Below are positions 5,745-6,228 of a stretch of 6,228 nt of DNA, piece by piece. The stretch's first letter is position 1. Each line of letters opens with the position of its first letter. The stretch comes from Paludibacteraceae bacterium (GTDB taxonomy: Bacteria > Bacteroidota > Bacteroidia > Bacteroidales > Paludibacteraceae), in NCBI GenBank assembly GCA_018055865.1, contig JAGPGR010000119.1:1-6228 (forward strand). Reading direction: 5' to 3'. Made by a program: the position numbers and the translations under genes. The notes beneath the pieces are model-generated. The model was given only the letters and a program-made list of their open reading frames with translations, was not told where the DNA came from and did no database searches.

Positions 5745-6011
5745 ATGGAAGAAGACAAAGTTGTATCTGTGAAATTTTACGAAACAGTTGTTGAAGCCGA
5801 AATTGACCAAAACGTGCTCAAAACCAATGGTATAGAATGTATTTATAACGACGATACTGTTGTGGGAGTTTTCCCTATTTTCGATGACAAGGAACGCGGC
5901 ATTGAACTTATGGTTTTTGAAAAAGATTTAGAAAGAGCCAGGCAAATTCTTGATGAATACCATGCAGCTGTCGATATGGTGTCTGAATCAGAAGAAAAAG
6001 CAGAGGAATAA
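5745..6011 (+). CDS. DUF2007 family small protein
   Basis: An 88-residue cytoplasmic protein matching the DUF2007 (putative signal-transducing protein) pattern over about residues 6-72. It starts with the strand VVSVKFYETVVEAEIDQNVLKTNGIECIYND, passes through GVFPIFD (41-47), and continues with IELMVFEKDLERARQILDEY (53-72). The fold is known from the family as a small ferredoxin-like alpha/beta unit, similar to regulatory modules, with no known reaction. The C-terminal 15 residues are Glu/Ser-rich and probably disordered. ATG at 5745 is the only sensible start. It is the only plus-strand gene here; it is divergent from the acyltransferase and convergent with folK, with one base between the stop codons. 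Confidence 0.87.
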   Translation: MEEDKVVSVKFYETVVEAEIDQNVLKTNGIECIYNDDTVVGVFPIFDDKERGIELMVFEKDLERARQILDEYHAAVDMVSESEEKAEE

Positions 6012-6038
6012 TTTACTTTTCAGCTTTTGAATCTGATT
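5986..6038. terminator. Long imperfect hairpin over the convergent DUF2007 and folK 3' ends
   Basis: AATCAGA (5986-5992) pairs with TCTGATT (6032-6038). After a symmetric 3x3 internal loop, AAAAGC (5996-6001) pairs with GCTTTT (6023-6028), then after an A-A mismatch GAG pairs with TTC (6019-6021, one G-U). Both stop codons lie in or next to the loop. It could act as a bidirectional terminator or 3'-end stabiliser. Neither strand has a run of T directly after the stem, so it is not a canonical intrinsic terminator. Confidence 0.4.
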
Positions 6039-6228
6039 GAAGTTTTCTGTTGAGTGAGGCAATGGTTTCGTTGAAAACAGGATGAATTAATTCGGGTGCA
6101 ATCTCCTCCAGCGGCTTCAGAACAAAATCTCTTTTATGCATCAGCGGATGTGGAATTTGCAGGTTGGGCAGTCTGATTATCAGGTTGTCGTACAGTATAA
6201 TATCTATGTCAATAATTCTGTCGTGATA
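6013..6228 (-). CDS. folK: 6-hydroxymethyl-7,8-dihydropterin pyrophosphokinase (HPPK), C-terminal part
   Basis: The last 71 residues plus TAA stop (6013-6015) are present; the N-terminus lies beyond the right edge. The visible part begins in the HPPK signature, reading YHDRIIDIDIILYD. The Asp pair in DID is expected to bind the two magnesium ions. It continues with LPNLQIPHPLMHKRDFVLKPL (the PHP..HxRxFVLxPL family motif) and EEIAPELIHP, all typical of HPPK. The enzyme transfers pyrophosphate from ATP to 6-hydroxymethyl-7,8-dihydropterin in folate synthesis. The Pro or Ser usual two residues before the first signature Arg region is replaced by His-Asp. The C-terminal tail (LNRKLQSDSKAEK) is charged. 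It converges with the DUF2007 gene one base away. Confidence 0.93.
   Translation of the reverse strand, partial: YHDRIIDIDIILYDNLIIRLPNLQIPHPLMHKRDFVLKPLEEIAPELIHPVFNETIASLNRKLQSDSKAEK

Noticed and set aside
1..6228. CRISPR array, insertion sequence, tRNA, rRNA or defence system
   Set aside because: No spaced direct repeats, transposase motifs, terminal inverted repeats or structured RNA genes were seen; the genes are ordinary chromosomal families.

Overview
The window looks like chromosomal DNA of a Bacteroidetes (Bacteroidota) bacterium, most likely Bacteroidales-like. The base composition is AT-leaning and the start sites lack Shine-Dalgarno motifs. The TAnnTTTG type of -7 promoter element occurs in front of three genes, once with a matching TTTG -33 element. 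The gene families fit: a DUF5063 protein beside a DEDDy exonuclease, a DUF2007 protein, and an Asp-box secreted protein. The species cannot be named from the sequence alone.

Layout. Positions 1-908 (minus) hold the N-terminal part of a large secreted protein with a signal peptide and three Asp-box (BNR) repeats; its C-terminus lies off the left edge. Positions 909-1119 are an AT-rich gap with that gene's promoter and, facing it, a perfect 12-bp hairpin terminator. Positions 1120-1296 (minus) encode a 58-residue small protein that is easily missed. It lies directly downstream of an ECF-type sigma factor gene (1361-1954, minus), with an 8-bp inverted repeat abutting its start codon. The sigma gene has the clearest promoter in the window (2050-2080). 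It also has a leader of about 90 nt in which two repeated motifs can each pair with the sequence over the start codon.

Positions 2184-5648 (minus) form a compact four-gene run in the order lipid A-type acyltransferase, DUF5063 protein, DEDDy 3'-5' exonuclease and RlmI-type 23S rRNA methyltransferase. The gaps are 38, 7 and 9 bp. A perfect -7 element in the 38-bp gap may give the last three genes their own promoter. Starts were moved inward for three of these genes, because the longest open frames begin at TTG codons or run back into the neighbouring gene.

Positions 5745-6011 (plus) encode a small DUF2007 protein, the only plus-strand gene. It converges with the 3' end of folK (6013-6228, minus, cut by the right edge). 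The two stop codons are one base apart, and a long imperfect hairpin spans both gene ends.

Overall this is mostly housekeeping DNA: RNA modification and processing, envelope lipid synthesis, folate synthesis, transcription control and one exported protein. There is no mobile element, CRISPR array, tRNA or rRNA. No new multi-gene system is evident. The least explained parts are the sigma factor leader, the small protein downstream of the sigma factor, and the DUF5063/exonuclease pair.
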